Of a stretch of 64,000 nt of DNA, positions 7,083 to 16,012 are shown piece by piece (the stretch's first letter is position 1; each line of letters opens with the position of its first letter). Source of the DNA: Oscillospiraceae bacterium (GTDB lineage: Bacteria; Bacillota; Clostridia; Oscillospirales; Oscillospiraceae). The notes beneath the pieces were generated by a model, which was not told the origin of the DNA, searched no databases, and saw only the letters and a list, made by a program, of their open reading frames with translations. The DNA is taken from positions 1-64,000 of the forward strand of contig JAEDEN010000001.1 of NCBI GenBank assembly GCA_016293265.1. Reading direction: 5' to 3'. The translations under genes were made by a program, and so were the position numbers.

Positions 7083-8333
7083 ATGCGGATTGACGCAGAA
7101 CAATACGGCGGTCTTTGCCGGTGCGGTGCCGAGCACCATATGGAAACCCGGCTGTGCGTCATTGAAGCGGACGCCCTTGCCAACTTCGAGACCTACATGG
7201 CCGAAGCCGGTGTCACCGGAAAGCGCTGCGCCGTTTACGACAGCCATACATATGAAGCCGGGAAACTCCGCCGCGTAAGGGCGGAGCAGGAGATCATCCT
7301 GGACCCGAAAAACCTCCATGCCAACGAGCGCTCCACGGCGGAGGTCCTCCGCCGGTTGGAGGAGGATACGCAGGTGCTTATCGCCGTGGGCGGCGGCACC
7401 ATCCATGATATCGTCCGCTACTGCGCCAAACACCGTGGAATGAAGTTTGTGGCCATCCCCACGGCGGCCAGCTGCGACGGTTTTTGTTCCACCGTGGCAG
7501 CCATGACCTGGGAGGGCTATAAAAACACCATGAACTGTGTGGCTCCCGTACTGGTGGTGGCGGACCTTTCTGTGATCCGGGAGGCCCCGGCTTATCTGAC
7601 CAACAGCGGCGTAGGGGACATCATCGGAAAATACACCGCCCTGGCCGACTGGCGCATCGCCCATGCCGTTACCGGGGAAAAAGTCTGTGAGCGTATCTAC
7701 TCTATCATGAAGGACGCTACCGACTGCGTCTGGAAAAATGCACCCGGCGCCCTGGAAGGGAAGCTGGAAGCCTATGAGGCCGTGACCTATGGACTGCTCA
7801 TGAGCGGCCTTGCCATGCAGATGATGGGCTCTTCCCGCCCCGCCTCCGGCGGCGAGCACCATATCTCCCACCTCATTGAAACGGAGCCGGCGGCCCTCGG
7901 CGTCCATTCCGATGCCCTCCACGGCGAAAAGGTGGGGGTGGGCACCGTCCTTGCCAGCGCCGAGTATCACCGCCTGGCCCGGATCAGGAGTATTGCCCCC
8001 TACGTTCTGCCCTACGAGCCCATTGACCAGGGAATGCTGCGGGAATTCTTCGGCGAAGCGCTGTATCCCGTTGCCCGGCGGGAAAACGAGAAGGAATGCC
8101 TTGCCGGCGTTACGGCGGAGGCCATTGTGAGGGCCTGGCCGGAGATCCGGGAGATCGTCGCCCAGATCCCCCCGGCGGAGGAAGTGGAAGGCCTTCTTTT
8201 CACCCTTGGCGCCAAGCACACCCTGGAAGATATCGGCGTTGCGGAGGAGAAACGCCAGACCATCCTGGACCATTCTCCCCTTATCCGCAACCGCCTGACG
8301 CTGATGCGTATGCGGCGTATGATCCGCCATTGA
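7083..8333 (+). CDS. sn-Glycerol-1-phosphate dehydrogenase family protein (EgsA/AraM-like)
   Basis: The 416-residue product is a metal-dependent, NAD(P)-linked dehydrogenase of the EgsA/AraM branch of the iron-containing alcohol dehydrogenases. Visible features are the nucleotide-binding GGGTIHD (about residue 104), FVAIPTAASCDGF, and the metal-ligand sites SGVGDIIGK, GEHHISH and HGEKVGVG. Family members interconvert sn-glycerol-1-phosphate and dihydroxyacetone phosphate; AraM sits in the B. subtilis arabinose operon. AAGGAGGGG (7068-7075) decides the start. It heads an operon with an ABC importer, so oxidation of an imported polyol phosphate is more likely than lipid synthesis here; that is inference. 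Confidence 0.85.
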   Translation: MRIDAEQYGGLCRCGAEHHMETRLCVIEADALANFETYMAEAGVTGKRCAVYDSHTYEAGKLRRVRAEQEIILDPKNLHANERSTAEVLRRLEEDTQVLIAVGGGTIHDIVRYCAKHRGMKFVAIPTAASCDGFCSTVAAMTWEGYKNTMNCVAPVLVVADLSVIREAPAYLTNSGVGDIIGKYTALADWRIAHAVTGEKVCERIYSIMKDATDCVWKNAPGALEGKLEAYEAVTYGLLMSGLAMQMMGSSRPASGGEHHISHLIETEPAALGVHSDALHGEKVGVGTVLASAEYHRLARIRSIAPYVLPYEPIDQGMLREFFGEALYPVARRENEKECLAGVTAEAIVRAWPEIREIVAQIPPAEEVEGLLFTLGAKHTLEDIGVAEEKRQTILDHSPLIRNRLTLMRMRRMIRH

Positions 8334-8404
8334 GGACGGACCATCGAATCATATAATAAACAAGGCCGTCCCGTCCCTGAGCGGGCAGAAGGCGGCGGAA
8401 GTTC

Positions 8405-9547
8405 ATGGAAAGGAAGAAAAAGACAGTGAGTGACAACATTTCCATCAGACACGCTTTGAAGAAGTACGGTGACAATGTCATCATCCCTGATTTGAATCTG
8501 GAGATCAAGGAGGGCGAATTCTTTACCCTGTTGGGCCCCTCCGGCTGCGGAAAGACCACCCTTCTGCGCATGATCGCCGGGTTCAACTCCATTGAGGGCG
8601 GCGATTTCTATTTCAGTGACCGCCGCATCAACGACCTGGACCCCGCCAAGCGCAACATCGGCATGGTGTTCCAGAACTACGCCATCTTCCCCCACATGAC
8701 CGTCCGTAAAAACGTGGAATTTGGACTGAAGAACAAGAAGCTCCCCAAGGAGAAAATCGCCCAGCAGACGGACAAGTTCATGAAGCTGATGCACGTTGAT
8801 GAGTATGCCGACCGCCTGCCGGAGCGCCTCTCCGGCGGCCAGCAGCAGCGTGTGGCCCTGGCCCGCGCCCTTTGCATCGAGCCGGACGTCCTGCTCTTCG
8901 ATGAGCCCCTTTCCAACCTGGACGCAAAGCTGCGTGTTGAGATGCGCACTGTCATCAAGAACATCCAGCACAGCGTCAATATCACCACCGTTTACGTCAC
9001 CCACGACCAGGAGGAGGCCATGGCCGTCTCCGACCGCATCGCTGTCATGAATGCCGGTGTCATCCAGCACGTTGGTACCCCCAAGAACATCTACCAGCGT
9101 CCCGCCAACCTCTTTGTCTCTACCTTTATCGGCCGTTCCAACGTGCTGAAAGGAGAAAAGCTGGTGGTGGAGAACGGCCGCACCTGTGTTATCACCAAGA
9201 GCGGATACAAGGCGGAGTTCACCAATGTCCAGCCTGCGTACCAGAAGGATCAGGAGGTCATCCTCTCCGTTCGTCCCGAGGAGTTCCTGCTGAGCAAGGA
9301 CGCCGCCGGCCCCGGCATCTCCGCCACGGTGGATGACTGCGTGTTCCTGGGCCTGAACACCCACTATTTCGTCCATCTCGAGTCCGGTGAGGAAGTGGAG
9401 ATCATTCAGGAGTCCTCCATTGACTCCATCATCCAGCCCGGCACCCAGATCAAGCTCACACTGAATACGGACAAGGTCAATGTCTTCACGGCCGACGGCT
9501 CCGCCAATATCCTCACCGGTGTTTGCAACGATTGCGCCAACGCCTGA
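8405..9547 (+). CDS. ABC transporter ATP-binding protein (Fbp/Pot/Phn type)
   Basis: The 380-residue ATPase has Walker A GPSGCGKTT, Q-loop VFQNYAIF, signature LSGGQQQR, Walker B VLLFDEPLSNLD and switch HD in THDQEEAM, followed by a C-terminal TOBE-like domain (about 245-375). This architecture matches importers for iron(III), polyamines, 2-aminoethylphosphonate and sugar phosphates (FbpC, PotA, PhnT, AfuC). It energises the permease encoded next. A GTG at 8426 (AAGGAAG at 8410-8416) is an alternative start that removes seven basic residues. Its stop is 19 bases before the permease start. Confidence 0.9.
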   Translation: MERKKKTVSDNISIRHALKKYGDNVIIPDLNLEIKEGEFFTLLGPSGCGKTTLLRMIAGFNSIEGGDFYFSDRRINDLDPAKRNIGMVFQNYAIFPHMTVRKNVEFGLKNKKLPKEKIAQQTDKFMKLMHVDEYADRLPERLSGGQQQRVALARALCIEPDVLLFDEPLSNLDAKLRVEMRTVIKNIQHSVNITTVYVTHDQEEAMAVSDRIAVMNAGVIQHVGTPKNIYQRPANLFVSTFIGRSNVLKGEKLVVENGRTCVITKSGYKAEFTNVQPAYQKDQEVILSVRPEEFLLSKDAAGPGISATVDDCVFLGLNTHYFVHLESGEEVEIIQESSIDSIIQPGTQIKLTLNTDKVNVFTADGSANILTGVCNDCANA

Positions 9548-9566
9548 GAGAACAGGAGGGTACGTC

Positions 9567-11219
9567 ATGCAAACAAAAAAGAAATTTGAGGTGTGGACAG
9601 TGGTCTCCCTCGTGCTGCTGTGTTCCTTCCTGCTGTTTTTGGTCTATCCCATGTTCGGCCTTCTCAAGCAGGCGGTCATCACGCCGGAGGGCGAGTTTAG
9701 CTTGGCGGAGTTCGTCAAGTTCTTCAGTAAGTCCTATTACACCTCCACCATTGTCAACAGCGTGAAGGTCACGCTGAGTGTCACCGCCGTTTCCCTGCTG
9801 CTGGGTATCCCCATCGCGTATTTCTATTCCTTCTACCGCATCCGGGGCGCCAAGGCCCTCTTCGTGCTCTCCATTCTCTGCTCCATGTCTGCCCCCTTCA
9901 TCGGCGCTTACTCCTGGATCATGCTGCTGGGCCGTTCCGGCGCCATTACCCAGTTCCTGGAGAATGTGCTGCACATCAGCGTGGGCAGCATTTATGGCTT
10001 CAAGGGCATCCTGATCGTCCAGTCCCTGAAGTTCTTCCCCCTGGTCTTCATTTATATGAACGGCGCCTTCAAGAACATCGACAACACCTTGATGGAGGCT
10101 TCCGCCAACATGGGCTGCACCGGCGTCAGACGGCTGTTCAAGGTGGTTTTGGCCCTCTCCATGCCCACCATCCTGGCTGCCGCCCTCATGGTGTTCATGC
10201 AGGCCTTTGCCGACTTTGGTACTCCCATGCTGCTGGGCGAAGGCTTCCAGACCTTCCCCGTGCTGATCTACAACCAGTACCTGGGCGAGGGCGGCCAGAA
10301 CTATAACTTCGCTGCGGCCCTGGCCTGCATCGCCATCCTGGTCACCGCCATCGTCTTCTTCTTCCAGAAATGGGCCACCAGCCGCTTCAAGTTCTCCATG
10401 AACGCGCTGCACCCCGTGGAGAAGAAGGCGTGCAAGGGCCTTTCCGGCGTTTTGATGCACGCCTACTGTTACATCCTGGTGGCCATCGCGTTCCTGCCCC
10501 AGCTCTACATCATTTACCTGTCCTTCCGCAACTGCAAGGGCGCTGTTTTCCAGCCCGGCTTCTCTCTGGGCAACTATCGGCAGGCCGCCAAGAAGCTGCT
10601 GGCCCGTTCGATCAAGAATACCGCCGTGCTGGGCGTTCTGGCCCTGGCCATCATCATCGTTGTTGCGGTGCTCATCGCCTACCTGGTGGTTCGCCGCTCC
10701 AGCGCAATGAACAACACCATCGACACCCTCTCCATGCTGCCCTACATCATGCCCGGCGCGGTCATCGGCCTGTCCCTTCTGATCGCCTTTGGCAAGGCCC
10801 CCTTCGCCCTGACCGGCACCCTCACCATCATGGTCATCGCATTGGTCATCCGAAGGCTGCCCTATACCATCCGCTCGGCAACGGCAACCTTGATGCAGAT
10901 CTCCATGAGCATTGAGGAGGCGGCCATCTCCCTGGGTGCCTCCAAGGCCAAGACCTTCGTCAAGATCACCGTTCCCATGATGGCAAACGGCATCCTCTCC
11001 GGCGCCATTTTGAGCTGGGTGGCTATCGTGACGGAGCTGTCTTCCTCCATCATCCTGTATAACAACAAGTCCATTACCCTGACCATGTCCACCTATGTGG
11101 CCATCACCCGGGGCAACTACGGCCTGGCCGCTGCCTTTGCCGCGATTTTGACCGTGGTGACCACTGTCTCCCTGCTGATCTACCTGGCTGTCAGCAAGAG
11201 CGAGGACGTAAACCTCTAA
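9567..11219 (+). CDS. ABC transporter permease, fused two-domain type (FbpB-like)
   Basis: The 550-residue integral membrane protein carries two permease units in tandem, each with about six membrane helices and an EAA-type loop (MEASANMGCTGVRRLFKVVL in the first, IEEAAISLGASKAKTFVKI in the second). Single-chain double permeases are typical of FbpB/AfuB/PhnU systems. GGAGGG upstream supports ATG 9567. It forms the channel for the substrate bound by the downstream lipoprotein. Confidence 0.9.
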   Translation: MQTKKKFEVWTVVSLVLLCSFLLFLVYPMFGLLKQAVITPEGEFSLAEFVKFFSKSYYTSTIVNSVKVTLSVTAVSLLLGIPIAYFYSFYRIRGAKALFVLSILCSMSAPFIGAYSWIMLLGRSGAITQFLENVLHISVGSIYGFKGILIVQSLKFFPLVFIYMNGAFKNIDNTLMEASANMGCTGVRRLFKVVLALSMPTILAAALMVFMQAFADFGTPMLLGEGFQTFPVLIYNQYLGEGGQNYNFAAALACIAILVTAIVFFFQKWATSRFKFSMNALHPVEKKACKGLSGVLMHAYCYILVAIAFLPQLYIIYLSFRNCKGAVFQPGFSLGNYRQAAKKLLARSIKNTAVLGVLALAIIIVVAVLIAYLVVRRSSAMNNTIDTLSMLPYIMPGAVIGLSLLIAFGKAPFALTGTLTIMVIALVIRRLPYTIRSATATLMQISMSIEEAAISLGASKAKTFVKITVPMMANGILSGAILSWVAIVTELSSSIILYNNKSITLTMSTYVAITRGNYGLAAAFAAILTVVTTVSLLIYLAVSKSEDVNL

Positions 11220-11270
11220 CCGGCTTAATTACGGGTAACCGTATTTAAGGAATAAACGAAAAGGAGAAAT

Positions 11271-12377
11271 ATGATGAAAAGACTTTTTGCAACTTTGCTG
11301 GCCCTGACCATGGCCCTGTCTCTGGCTGCCTGCGGCGCCAAGAAGGATCAGCCCGCCGCCAGCAATCCCGCCGCTTCCTCCGCTCCCGCGGCGTCCTCTG
11401 CCGCTGCCTCCGAGCCCGCTGAGCTGGAAGGCGACCTGGTTCTGTACTCCTCCATGACCGAGGGTGACCTGGACGCCCTGATCACCTGCTTCAATGAGAA
11501 GTATCCCAACATTGAGGTTGAGGTTGTGAACGGCTCTGCCGGTGAGCTGACCACCCGTCTGGCCGGTGAGGCGTCCAACCCCGTGGGCGACATGGTCTGG
11601 GGCGGCATGGCCGACTCCGACGGCGACCGCTACTCCGACATTTTCGAGGCTTGGGTTTCCGAATATGACAACGAGACCATCTCCGGCTACTCCACTCCCA
11701 ACGGCCTGTACTCCATGGACCACCTGTCTACCGTTGTCTTCTGCGTCAACGAGGAGCTGGAGGCTCAGCTGGGCCTGGAGATCGACTCCTATGAGGACCT
11801 GCTGGATCCCAAGCTGAAGGGCCAGATCATTTTCTCTGACCCCAACAGCTCTTCCGCTGCCTGGAACAACCTGTCCAACATCATGGCCGTTTACGGCACT
11901 GACAGCGACGAGGCCTGGGCTTACATCGAGAAGCTGATGCCCAACCTGGTCATCGCCGGCTCCTCCTCCGCCTGCTTCAAGAGCGTCCAGCAGGGCGAGT
12001 ATGTCGTTGGCCTGACCTACGAGGACGGCGCAGTCAACCTGATCAAGGACGGCGCCACCAACATCCGCCTGCAGTATCCTTCCGAGGGTACTTCCGCTAC
12101 CGCTTTCGGCTGCGCCCTGGTGAAGAACGGCCCCAACCCCGAGAACGCCAAGGCCATGATCGACTTCCTCTGCTCTGCTGAGGGCCAGACCGCTCTGGCC
12201 GCTTACCAGGAGGGCACTCTGCGTTACACCAACGCGAACTATGAGGTTCCCGAGAACGCCTGGCTGACTCCCTCCAACGAGATGAAGTGGGTGGACCGCG
12301 ACGTCAAGTACATGACCGAGAACAAGGATGCCATCCTGGAGCACTGGAACGACCTGTGGGCCGCTGTTGTCGGCTGA
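11271..12377 (+). CDS. ABC transporter solute-binding lipoprotein (Fbp/Afu-like)
   Basis: A 368-residue lipoprotein. The signal peptide ends in lipobox LAAC (C21) and is followed by an Ala/Ser/Pro-rich linker to about residue 50, then a type 2 periplasmic-binding fold typical of the FbpA/AfuA/PhnS family. The conserved iron-binding tyrosine pair of true ferric binding proteins is not obvious, whereas AfuA-type members bind sugar phosphates; I therefore favour an organophosphate ligand, but this is inference. It follows the permease by 51 bases and is followed by a terminator that would keep it more highly expressed than the last gene of the operon. Confidence 0.85.
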   Translation: MMKRLFATLLALTMALSLAACGAKKDQPAASNPAASSAPAASSAAASEPAELEGDLVLYSSMTEGDLDALITCFNEKYPNIEVEVVNGSAGELTTRLAGEASNPVGDMVWGGMADSDGDRYSDIFEAWVSEYDNETISGYSTPNGLYSMDHLSTVVFCVNEELEAQLGLEIDSYEDLLDPKLKGQIIFSDPNSSSAAWNNLSNIMAVYGTDSDEAWAYIEKLMPNLVIAGSSSACFKSVQQGEYVVGLTYEDGAVNLIKDGATNIRLQYPSEGTSATAFGCALVKNGPNPENAKAMIDFLCSAEGQTALAAYQEGTLRYTNANYEVPENAWLTPSNEMKWVDRDVKYMTENKDAILEHWNDLWAAVVG

Positions 12378-12428
12378 TTTTGACCACCTGACCATCACAG
12401 ACCGCGCCTGACGCTGATCAAATGACCG

Positions 12429-12460
12429 ACCGGGGCAGTCCCATGACTGCCCCGGTTTTA
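12429..12460 (+). terminator. Intrinsic terminator/attenuator between binding protein and epimerase genes
   Basis: A 12-bp stem with arms ACCGGGGCAGTC (12429-12440) and GACTGCCCCGGT (12445-12456), four-base loop, then TTTTA. The epimerase gene starts only 22 bases later without an obvious promoter, so partial read-through is the likely design. Confidence 0.8.
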
Positions 12461-12481
12461 TAATAACAAGGAGAGAAACCT

Positions 12482-13174
12482 ATGCTGGAACAGTTGAAAG
12501 AGGAGGTCTGCGCTGCCAATTTGAAGCTGGTGGAGTACGGCCTTGTGATCCTCACCTGGGGCAACGTTTCCGCCATCACCCCCGACCGCAGCCTGGTGGT
12601 CATTAAGCCCAGCGGTGTGGCTTACGATTCCATGGAGCCGGAGCAGATGGTGGTCACAGACCTGGAGGGCAACGTGGTGGAAGGTGAGCTGCGTCCTTCT
12701 TCCGACCTGATGACCCATCTGGAGCTTTACCGCAGCTTCCCCGGCGTAAATGCCGTGGTCCACACCCATTCCCGCTATGCCACCGCCCTTGCCCAGGCGG
12801 AGCGGAGTCTCACCTGCTATGGCACCACCCATGCGGATACCTTCTACGGCGACGTACCCTGCACCCGCCATCTTACTGCGGAAGAGGTAGCGCAGGACTA
12901 TGAACGCAATACAGGCCTGGTTATTGCCGAGACCTTCCGGGGCCGCAACCCCGAGGCGGTTCCGGGCGTACTGGTGTGTAAACACGGCCCATTCACCTGG
13001 GGCGCAAGCTGCCGCAAGGCGGTGGAGAACGCCCTCATCCTGGAAGAAACCGCCCGCATGGCCCTGCTGACGGAACAGATGAGCTGCCGCAGCGCCCCTC
13101 CCGCACCCCAGTACCTGCAGGATAAGCACTATTTCCGCAAGCACGGCGCCAACGCCTATTACGGCCAGAAATAA
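12482..13174 (+). CDS. L-ribulose-5-phosphate 4-epimerase family (AraD/UlaF-like class II aldolase)
   Basis: The 230-residue length equals that of AraD/UlaF/SgbE. Motifs follow in family order: GNVSA, KPSGV, SSDLMTHLELY, the zinc-ligand HTHSRYATAL, and CKHGPFTWG with the third histidine. The enzyme interconverts L-ribulose-5-phosphate and D-xylulose-5-phosphate by retro-aldol/aldol chemistry and feeds the pentose phosphate pathway. AAGGAG precedes the ATG. No araA or araB is present nearby, so L-arabinose itself is unlikely to be the substrate of this locus. A related aldolase or tetrose-phosphate epimerase activity cannot be excluded. Confidence 0.85.
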   Translation: MLEQLKEEVCAANLKLVEYGLVILTWGNVSAITPDRSLVVIKPSGVAYDSMEPEQMVVTDLEGNVVEGELRPSSDLMTHLELYRSFPGVNAVVHTHSRYATALAQAERSLTCYGTTHADTFYGDVPCTRHLTAEEVAQDYERNTGLVIAETFRGRNPEAVPGVLVCKHGPFTWGASCRKAVENALILEETARMALLTEQMSCRSAPPAPQYLQDKHYFRKHGANAYYGQK

Positions 13175-13317
13175 GAGGGAAGAAGGCCTCCGGCGAAGAC
13201 GGTGTATCCTTCGGAACGGCACGGCGGTTTTTGAGAGACTGTCTGGGAATGCCGTACCCCGGTAAAGGATTCTGCAAAAGAGAATCAAGTTATGCGCCGC
13301 CTGAAAGACGGAAAAAA

Positions 13318-13350
13318 GGTTCCCGGATGTTGAATCCGGGAACCTTTTTA
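13318..13350 (+). terminator. Intrinsic terminator after the epimerase gene
   Basis: Arms GGTTCCCGGAT (13318-13328) and ATCCGGGAACC (13334-13344), loop of five, then TTTTTA; A-tract on the other side makes it usable from both strands (the convergent carboxypeptidase gene ends at 13405). Confidence 0.9.
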
Positions 13351-13404
13351 TCATCAGACTGGGGGATGGGATCTACTGGAATGCATGAAAGATGGGCATC
13401 ATGC

Positions 13405-14787
13405 TCAGAACCGCTTTCCACGGCCCCTGTATCCGCCGCCCCGGCGGGAAACGCTGCGGCCATAGCGGTAGCGCCGGCGGCCGAAGACCAGCTTCCACAG
13501 CAGGAGCACCACCAGCAAAACCGCCAGTGCGATCAGGGCGATGCGTACGGACTTCCTGGCGAAAAAGGCCTGCACGTTCCGCCAGAGCACTAATACCCTG
13601 GAGGCTTCCACATCGTTCATGGCAAGAAGGTCGACGGTGGCGTAGACGGTGCCGTCAAAGCTGAGTTCCAGTACGCCCAGCTTCTGCCCGGCCTGAACGG
13701 GGGCCTCCACCGGGTCCTGAAGCAGTGTGACCTTGCGCTGCAAATGTTCGCCCTTCAACCCGTTGGGCATCAGCGCCTCGATGTCCCGGGCCGGATGGAC
13801 GGTGACGCAGTCGGTCTTGGAGAGGGTCACGGTCACGTCCTTGATGGGCTCCGTCTTTTCCAGGATCGTCTTGTAGGAGAAGTTGCTGAAGCCATAGTCA
13901 AACATACGGGAGGTCTCGGAAAAGCTGCGAATGTTGCCCACGCCGTTTTCCTCCACCCGGTCCGCTCCCAGGATCACGCTGATGAAGGAAAGACTGCCCT
14001 GGGTGGCGGAGGACACCAGGCAGTGTCCTGCCTCGGAGGTGGAGCCGGTCTTGATGCCGTGGGCCCGCTTATCGAGATAACCAATGACGCGCCAGGTGGA
14101 AAGGAGATGGTTGGTGGTCCAGTAATTACGCTCCGGGCTCATGTTGGTGGAGGGGATCTTTACGTTTGCCGTGTCGCAGATGGTCATGAAGCTCTCGTGC
14201 TCCATGGCGGCCTTGGTGATGAGATAGAGATCCCAGGCGGAGGTATAGTGCTGGGGATCGTGGAGGCCGTTGGGATTCATGAAGTGGGTGTTTTCGCAGC
14301 CCAGCGCCTTTGCCTTGGCGTTCATCTTCTCCACAAAGGCCTCTACGCTGCCGCTGTGCCAGTGGGCCAGAATGTTGCAGGCCTCGTTGGCGGAGACCAC
14401 CAGCATACAGTAGAGGAGGTTGCGCACCGTCATGATTTCACCGGCCTTGATGTTGGCGGTGCTGCCGTCGGAAGAGAGGCCCTCCAGCATGGCGGGGGTC
14501 ACGGTGATCTCCTGATCCATCAAAGTGGGGTCCTTCTCCACCGCTTCCAGCACCAAAAGGGCGGTCATGATCTTGGTGAGGCTTGCCGGGTACAGCTCCT
14601 GGTGCTCGTTTTTGGCATAGGCGATAGCGTCCGTTTCCGGATCCACCAGAAGGGCCGCCTTTGCAAGGATATCCGGCGGGGGCGTGATGGTGGGCGTTGT
14701 CTCATCCGCCGAGGCCATGGGGACACAACACAAGCTCATCATCAGGGCGATGAGCAAAAAAACAGAGAAAAAGCGCTTTGTTTTCAT
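13405..14787 (-). CDS. D-alanyl-D-alanine carboxypeptidase (PBP5/DacF family)
   Basis: The 460-residue protein trims the terminal D-alanine of peptidoglycan stem peptides outside the membrane. It has a signal peptide (1-27), the active-site motif SLTK (SxxK) near residue 68, SAN, and KTGST. A C-terminal beta domain follows (about 310-410). The last 50 residues form a transmembrane helix and a very basic arginine/glycine-rich tail (RRRYRYGRSVSRRGGG), so anchoring is by a true C-terminal helix rather than the usual amphipathic helix. In spore formers such enzymes include DacB and DacF; which one this is cannot be told. Confidence 0.9.
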   Translation of the reverse strand: MKTKRFFSVFLLIALMMSLCCVPMASADETTPTITPPPDILAKAALLVDPETDAIAYAKNEHQELYPASLTKIMTALLVLEAVEKDPTLMDQEITVTPAMLEGLSSDGSTANIKAGEIMTVRNLLYCMLVVSANEACNILAHWHSGSVEAFVEKMNAKAKALGCENTHFMNPNGLHDPQHYTSAWDLYLITKAAMEHESFMTICDTANVKIPSTNMSPERNYWTTNHLLSTWRVIGYLDKRAHGIKTGSTSEAGHCLVSSATQGSLSFISVILGADRVEENGVGNIRSFSETSRMFDYGFSNFSYKTILEKTEPIKDVTVTLSKTDCVTVHPARDIEALMPNGLKGEHLQRKVTLLQDPVEAPVQAGQKLGVLELSFDGTVYATVDLLAMNDVEASRVLVLWRNVQAFFARKSVRIALIALAVLLVVLLLWKLVFGRRRYRYGRSVSRRGGGYRGRGKRF

Positions 14788-14902
14788 ATGAAACTCCCAG
14801 TATCTGTGATATAATGAAAAAAAGTGTAAGGTGACAGGAAAGATGTTTCCTAAAATACTCTACATAACGACAGTATAACAAAAAATCCGCGGGAGTTCAA
14901 CA

Positions 14903-15280
14903 GTGAAGGACGGTAGAAACGCAAGAAAAGGTGGCGTCAGCGGGGAAACGCTGCTGCTTTGCTGGACGCTTTTGTTCTGCGCGCTGATGGCGGTCATATT
15001 CCATTGGGAAGGGAAGGTGACGGTGTCTGCGGAGCGCCCGGCAGCCTATGCCGTGGAGGCAGAGGCGGAGGCTTTGGTGGAGCTGAACACCGCCACGGCA
15101 GAGGAGCTGATGACACTTCCCGGCATCGGGGAGGCGTTGGCGGGCCGCATCATCGACTACCGGACAGAGCATGGCCTCTTCCGGACTCCGGAGGAACTGA
15201 TGCAGGTCTCAGGCATCGGAGAAAAGCGGTTTGAAGGACTCAAAGGCCTGGTTACGGCCAACGGAAAGGGAACGACATGA
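14903..15280 (+). CDS. ComEA-like helix-hairpin-helix protein with membrane anchor
   Basis: A 125-residue protein: an N-terminal transmembrane helix (about 16-34), a short linker, and two helix-hairpin-helix motifs ([20 protein letters not shown] and the matching [17 protein letters not shown]), the ComEA DNA-binding module. In ComEA this domain faces outward and binds incoming DNA. Start is GTG at 14903 with GGGAG upstream. Its stop overlaps the response regulator start (ATGA), so it is translationally coupled to a two-component system, an unusual partner. No comEC or comEB is visible here. Confidence 0.8.
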   Translation: MKDGRNARKGGVSGETLLLCWTLLFCALMAVIFHWEGKVTVSAERPAAYAVEAEAEALVELNTATAEELMTLPGIGEALAGRIIDYRTEHGLFRTPEELMQVSGIGEKRFEGLKGLVTANGKGTT

Positions 15281-15954
15281 AGATTCTGGTTGTGGACGAC
15301 GAGAAGACCCTGGTGAAGGGCATTAAATTTAACCTGGAAAACGAGGGCTATCAGGTGGAGTGCGCCTATGACGGCGCCGCCGCTGTGGAGCTGGCCCGCA
15401 ACGGTAAGTTTGACCTATTGATCCTGGACGTAATGATGCCGGAGGTGGACGGCCTGGAGGCCTGTATGCGCATCCGGGAATTTTCCAATGTCCCCATCAT
15501 CATGCTGACCGCCAAAAGTGAGGACGCCGACAAGCTCATGGGCTTTGAGTCCGGCGCCGACGACTATCTCACCAAGCCCTTCAACATCCTGGAGCTCAAG
15601 GCCCGGGTCCGGGCTCTGCTGCGCCGGGCCGCCGGGGTACAGCGCTCCATGGGGGCGGTTTTGACCGTGGGGGACCTCTCCCTCAATACCGAGGAGCGGG
15701 TGGCGATCCGGGAGGGCCAGGTGGTGGAGCTGACGGCCAAGGAATACGACCTCATCGAGCTTTTGATGCGCAACCCCCGGCGGATCTACAGCCGGGAAAA
15801 CCTGATGAATGTGGTGTGGGGCTATTCCTATGCCGGAGATTACCGCACGGTGGACGTCCACATCCGCCGCCTGAGAGAGAAGCTGGAGAAGAATCCGGCG
15901 GAGCCGGATCACATTATGACCAAATGGGGAGTGGGGTACTATTTCAAAGGATAA
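15277..15954 (+). CDS. OmpR/PhoB-family response regulator
   Basis: A 225-residue regulator: receiver domain (1-120) with acidic pair DDE, phospho-acceptor aspartate in [10 protein letters not shown] (about residue 51), MLTAK and LTKPF; then an OmpR-type winged-helix DNA-binding domain (about 128-225, [13 protein letters not shown] and [13 protein letters not shown]). It is phosphorylated by the adjacent sensor kinase. The downstream kinase frame runs directly into this gene's end. Confidence 0.95.
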   Translation: MKILVVDDEKTLVKGIKFNLENEGYQVECAYDGAAAVELARNGKFDLLILDVMMPEVDGLEACMRIREFSNVPIIMLTAKSEDADKLMGFESGADDYLTKPFNILELKARVRALLRRAAGVQRSMGAVLTVGDLSLNTEERVAIREGQVVELTAKEYDLIELLMRNPRRIYSRENLMNVVWGYSYAGDYRTVDVHIRRLREKLEKNPAEPDHIMTKWGVGYYFKG

Positions 15955-16012
15955 AAGAACCGCAAGCCTGCAGGCCCAATTCGGCCTGAGCTATATCCTC
16001 ATCATCGCGGCG

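Noticed and set aside
11229..12398. 389-codon open frame on the minus strand opposite the binding-lipoprotein gene
   Set aside because: It is the complement of a clear lipoprotein gene with operon context; low-complexity Gly/Val/Leu composition and no family similarity. An artefact of high GC codon use.
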